Positions 62,246-64,000 of a stretch of 64,000 nt of DNA are shown piece after piece (positions within the stretch are counted from its first letter, which is position 1; each line of letters starts with the position of its first letter). The position numbers were made by a program, and so were the translations under genes. The notes under the pieces are model-generated. The model worked only from the letters and a program-made list of their open reading frames with translations, had not been told where the DNA came from and ran no database searches. The stretch is taken from positions 248,001 through 312,000 of the forward strand of contig OZ025827.1 in assembly GCA_964019425.1 (NCBI GenBank). The letters are read 5' to 3'. Source of the stretch: Flectonema sp. DT1601 (taxonomy: Eukaryota; Euglenozoa; Diplonemea; Diplonemida; Diplonemidae).

Positions 62246-64000
62246 TCAATCTTTCTTGACAAGTCCGTAAAGCTCAAAACCAGACACGTCAACAGAATAT
62301 CCACCAGCAGTGTTCGGACCAGTTGAAATAATTTGAAAATGTCTGAAGTATTGTTGTGACGGTTCACTTAATGTGATCTTAAATGAAACAACGACGTCAT
62401 GGGTGTGATCAGATGGACCAAATGCATCATCTTGAATGTGACGAGAAATAGTTTGATAAGACACGCCGTCAGTAGAAGCAATAAGATCCCAGGTGAGTAA
62501 CTTCTTAACTGAATAGTTGCTATCAGGTACACCTCGCAACTCATCAGGGACGGCATATGCTAAAGTATAATAAGTAGGGATTACTGTGCAATTATTTAGA
62601 GTAATTTTAATCCAAGAATTCAACTCATCAGCTGTACAACAAACTCTTGGCGCACAGTCAACAATGTCAGCTGCACAACCACTTTCAAATCCACTACTCA
62701 TTACTGAAACCTTTCCCGACAATGAAGGATTACTGAACTTGCCTGTCATAGAATCAGTTCCCAACCATGATATGATCCCTTTATATTCTTCATGCGCTCT
62801 GTATTCAATGTAATTGGGTGAGGTGTTGGTTAGTTGAGGTTGTTCAATGTCAGCCACATACCCATTGTAGTTTTCTTTGTCTGAATATAAATTAATTCCT
62901 GCCGGGTTGGCAATAAGTTTTTGTAGATCATCTGCGTAAGGAATGTTATTACTATTAATTGAGGACAGCGGAAGTCGTTTGAGACGATCTGGTTCTGGAA
63001 TTGTGTGAGGAGAAGACTCGTACACCAAGTGAGCTGAATTAATATTTGAAACGTCGCTATGACTGAATTGAGAAACAACTGCTGTCTCTGCCGTAGTGTC
63101 GGCAAACGATGAAGAAACGAATTTCGCGTTTAAATCAGCCGCAGCGCGCAACAGCTCCTCACGAGACTCCCTGCTCACTTTTGGTGTTCTCATCGCATCA
63201 CCACCTGGCACTGATAGACTCGAATACCCTCCTGGAGTCACTACTTCATATTGCGGGATTCCATCAGCTCCACTAATAGCAAGCTCATGAGTTGGTGTCT
63301 CAAAGTTACTTGAGTGTCCATGACTGCTGACAGTATTATCATTGGAAGGTAAAATGTTTTGATAGCCGTGAGAGGTACCGACAGGTAGCCTGCCGGAACG
63401 TATCTCCTGTGCGGTGCGCAGTAACTGATCGCGAGACTCTCTAGTGTGAGGAGATGTAGGTGCTGAAGTGATAATTTGAAGTGGTGACACCTGAACAAGT
63501 GTTTCCACAGAAGTCAAATCACCAGCTAGTTGATCAGATGTAATAGATTGTTGTGGTGGCCCGACAAGGTGGTCAGCAGTAGGCTGTCTGATTCGTATCT
63601 CTGCCGGAAGTCTACCAGATCGTAATTCTGCAGCTGCTTTCACAAGTTCATCACGATACTCTCTTGTAGAACTCACTAACTTCGGATTCATTGCATCAAT
63701 TGGATGCTCAGCACTTAACTCAGCAGCAGCTCTTAAAACTTCATCACGAGTTTCACACGGTTGGTAGTTGAGTAGTTGATCACTACTGAAATTATCAACT
63801 GGAGGTATAACAGATGTCAGTACAGGATAGTCACTCCTGTATTCAGTGAGAGCCTCTACATCAGCAACAGATTGCACTACTAACTCGTTACCAATCTGTG
63901 CAGATGGAGGTGGAGATGAGTGTTTCTCTGCCGACATGTTAATTACAGTCTTCAATGCTGAGTCTCCAGACTCTTCAAAACTTTCTGGAAGAGTAATCTG
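62246..64000 (-). CDS. Discoidin (F5/8 type C)-like domain protein, 5' end outside the window
   Basis: The frame is open to the right edge (upstream residues QITLPESFEESGDSALKTVI), so I treat the gene as 5'-partial; a start at the methionine at 63937 (MSAEKHSSPPP) is the alternative. The N-terminal half repeats a helical motif four times, TREYRDELVKAAAELRSGRL being the clearest, separated by Ser/Thr-rich linkers. The C-terminal 150 residues match a galactose-binding-like discoidin domain: WIKITLNNCTVIPTYYTLAY, SVKKLLTWDLIASTDGVSYQ, YFRHFQIISTGPN and a final SGFELYGLV. Such domains bind sugars or lipids or act as protein scaffolds. No signal peptide is visible in the window. Confidence 0.78.
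   Translation of the reverse strand, partial: QITLPESFEESGDSALKTVINMSAEKHSSPPPSAQIGNELVVQSVADVEALTEYRSDYPVLTSVIPPVDNFSSDQLLNYQPCETRDEVLRAAAELSAEHPIDAMNPKLVSSTREYRDELVKAAAELRSGRLPAEIRIRQPTADHLVGPPQQSITSDQLAGDLTSVETLVQVSPLQIITSAPTSPHTRESRDQLLRTAQEIRSGRLPVGTSHGYQNILPSNDNTVSSHGHSSNFETPTHELAISGADGIPQYEVVTPGGYSSLSVPGGDAMRTPKVSRESREELLRAAADLNAKFVSSSFADTTAETAVVSQFSHSDVSNINSAHLVYESSPHTIPEPDRLKRLPLSSINSNNIPYADDLQKLIANPAGINLYSDKENYNGYVADIEQPQLTNTSPNYIEYRAHEEYKGIISWLGTDSMTGKFSNPSLSGKVSVMSSGFESGCAADIVDCAPRVCCTADELNSWIKITLNNCTVIPTYYTLAYAVPDELRGVPDSNYSVKKLLTWDLIASTDGVSYQTISRHIQDDAFGPSDHTHDVVVSFKITLSEPSQQYFRHFQIISTGPNTAGGYSVDVSGFELYGLVKKD

Overview
This is nuclear DNA of a unicellular eukaryote (protist). 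Every gene I can support, 24 in 64 kb, lies on the minus strand. Almost every start codon is preceded, usually within 2-50 nt, by a candidate 3' splice acceptor (often pyrimidine-rich, ending in AG). At least six genes also carry ordinary GT-AG introns, usually with a GTATG donor. A one-directional gene array with an acceptor in front of each gene points to polycistronic transcription with spliced-leader trans-splicing. Combined with real cis introns, the best guess is Euglenozoa, perhaps a diplonemid relative; this is inference, because no spliced-leader gene was found. Dinoflagellates and perkinsids share some of these traits. Non-coding DNA is AT-rich and crowded with A or T homopolymers of 12-35 nt.

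Layout from left to right, all genes on the minus strand. 0.7-10.4 kb: a Kelch/trefoil/transmembrane kinase, a CCCH zinc-finger protein, the ESCRT-III subunit CHMP2, a ubiquitin-like-fold protein, a small secreted protein and an ankyrin protein. 10.4-13.1 kb: no gene, but a fragment resembling the 5' end of LSU rRNA and one copy of a foldback repeat. 13.1-24.6 kb: PP2C phosphatase with a PDZ domain, a CaMKK-like kinase, ITP pyrophosphatase, an unknown protein, a degenerate PRPP-synthetase-like protein, a MYND-like membrane protein and a ubiquitin-like plus leucine-rich-repeat protein. 24.6-28.7 kb: a decayed Tc1/mariner (pogo-like) transposon. 28.7-40 kb: a GT64-GT4 double glycosyltransferase, a 301-bp satellite array, a homocysteine methyltransferase fused to an EF-hand region, and UBC13. 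40.5-55 kb: a five-exon membrane glycoprotein, a C9orf72 homologue, a copine whose third intron is filled by a 114-bp tandem array, and an SLX4-like protein. 55-64 kb: three small or unknown genes, including a LYR-motif protein, a 712-bp tandem repeat, a second 301-bp satellite array, and a discoidin-domain protein cut by the right window edge.

The genes are housekeeping and signalling genes without an obvious shared pathway, as expected for a polycistronic array whose members are regulated after transcription. The most interesting material is structural: two different classes of 3' splice site, a large satellite inside a copine intron, repeated satellites placed between genes, rRNA-like pieces inside repeats, and several conserved intergenic foldback sequences. 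Exon structures were worked out by hand from reading frame, splice consensus and family homology; no database search was possible.
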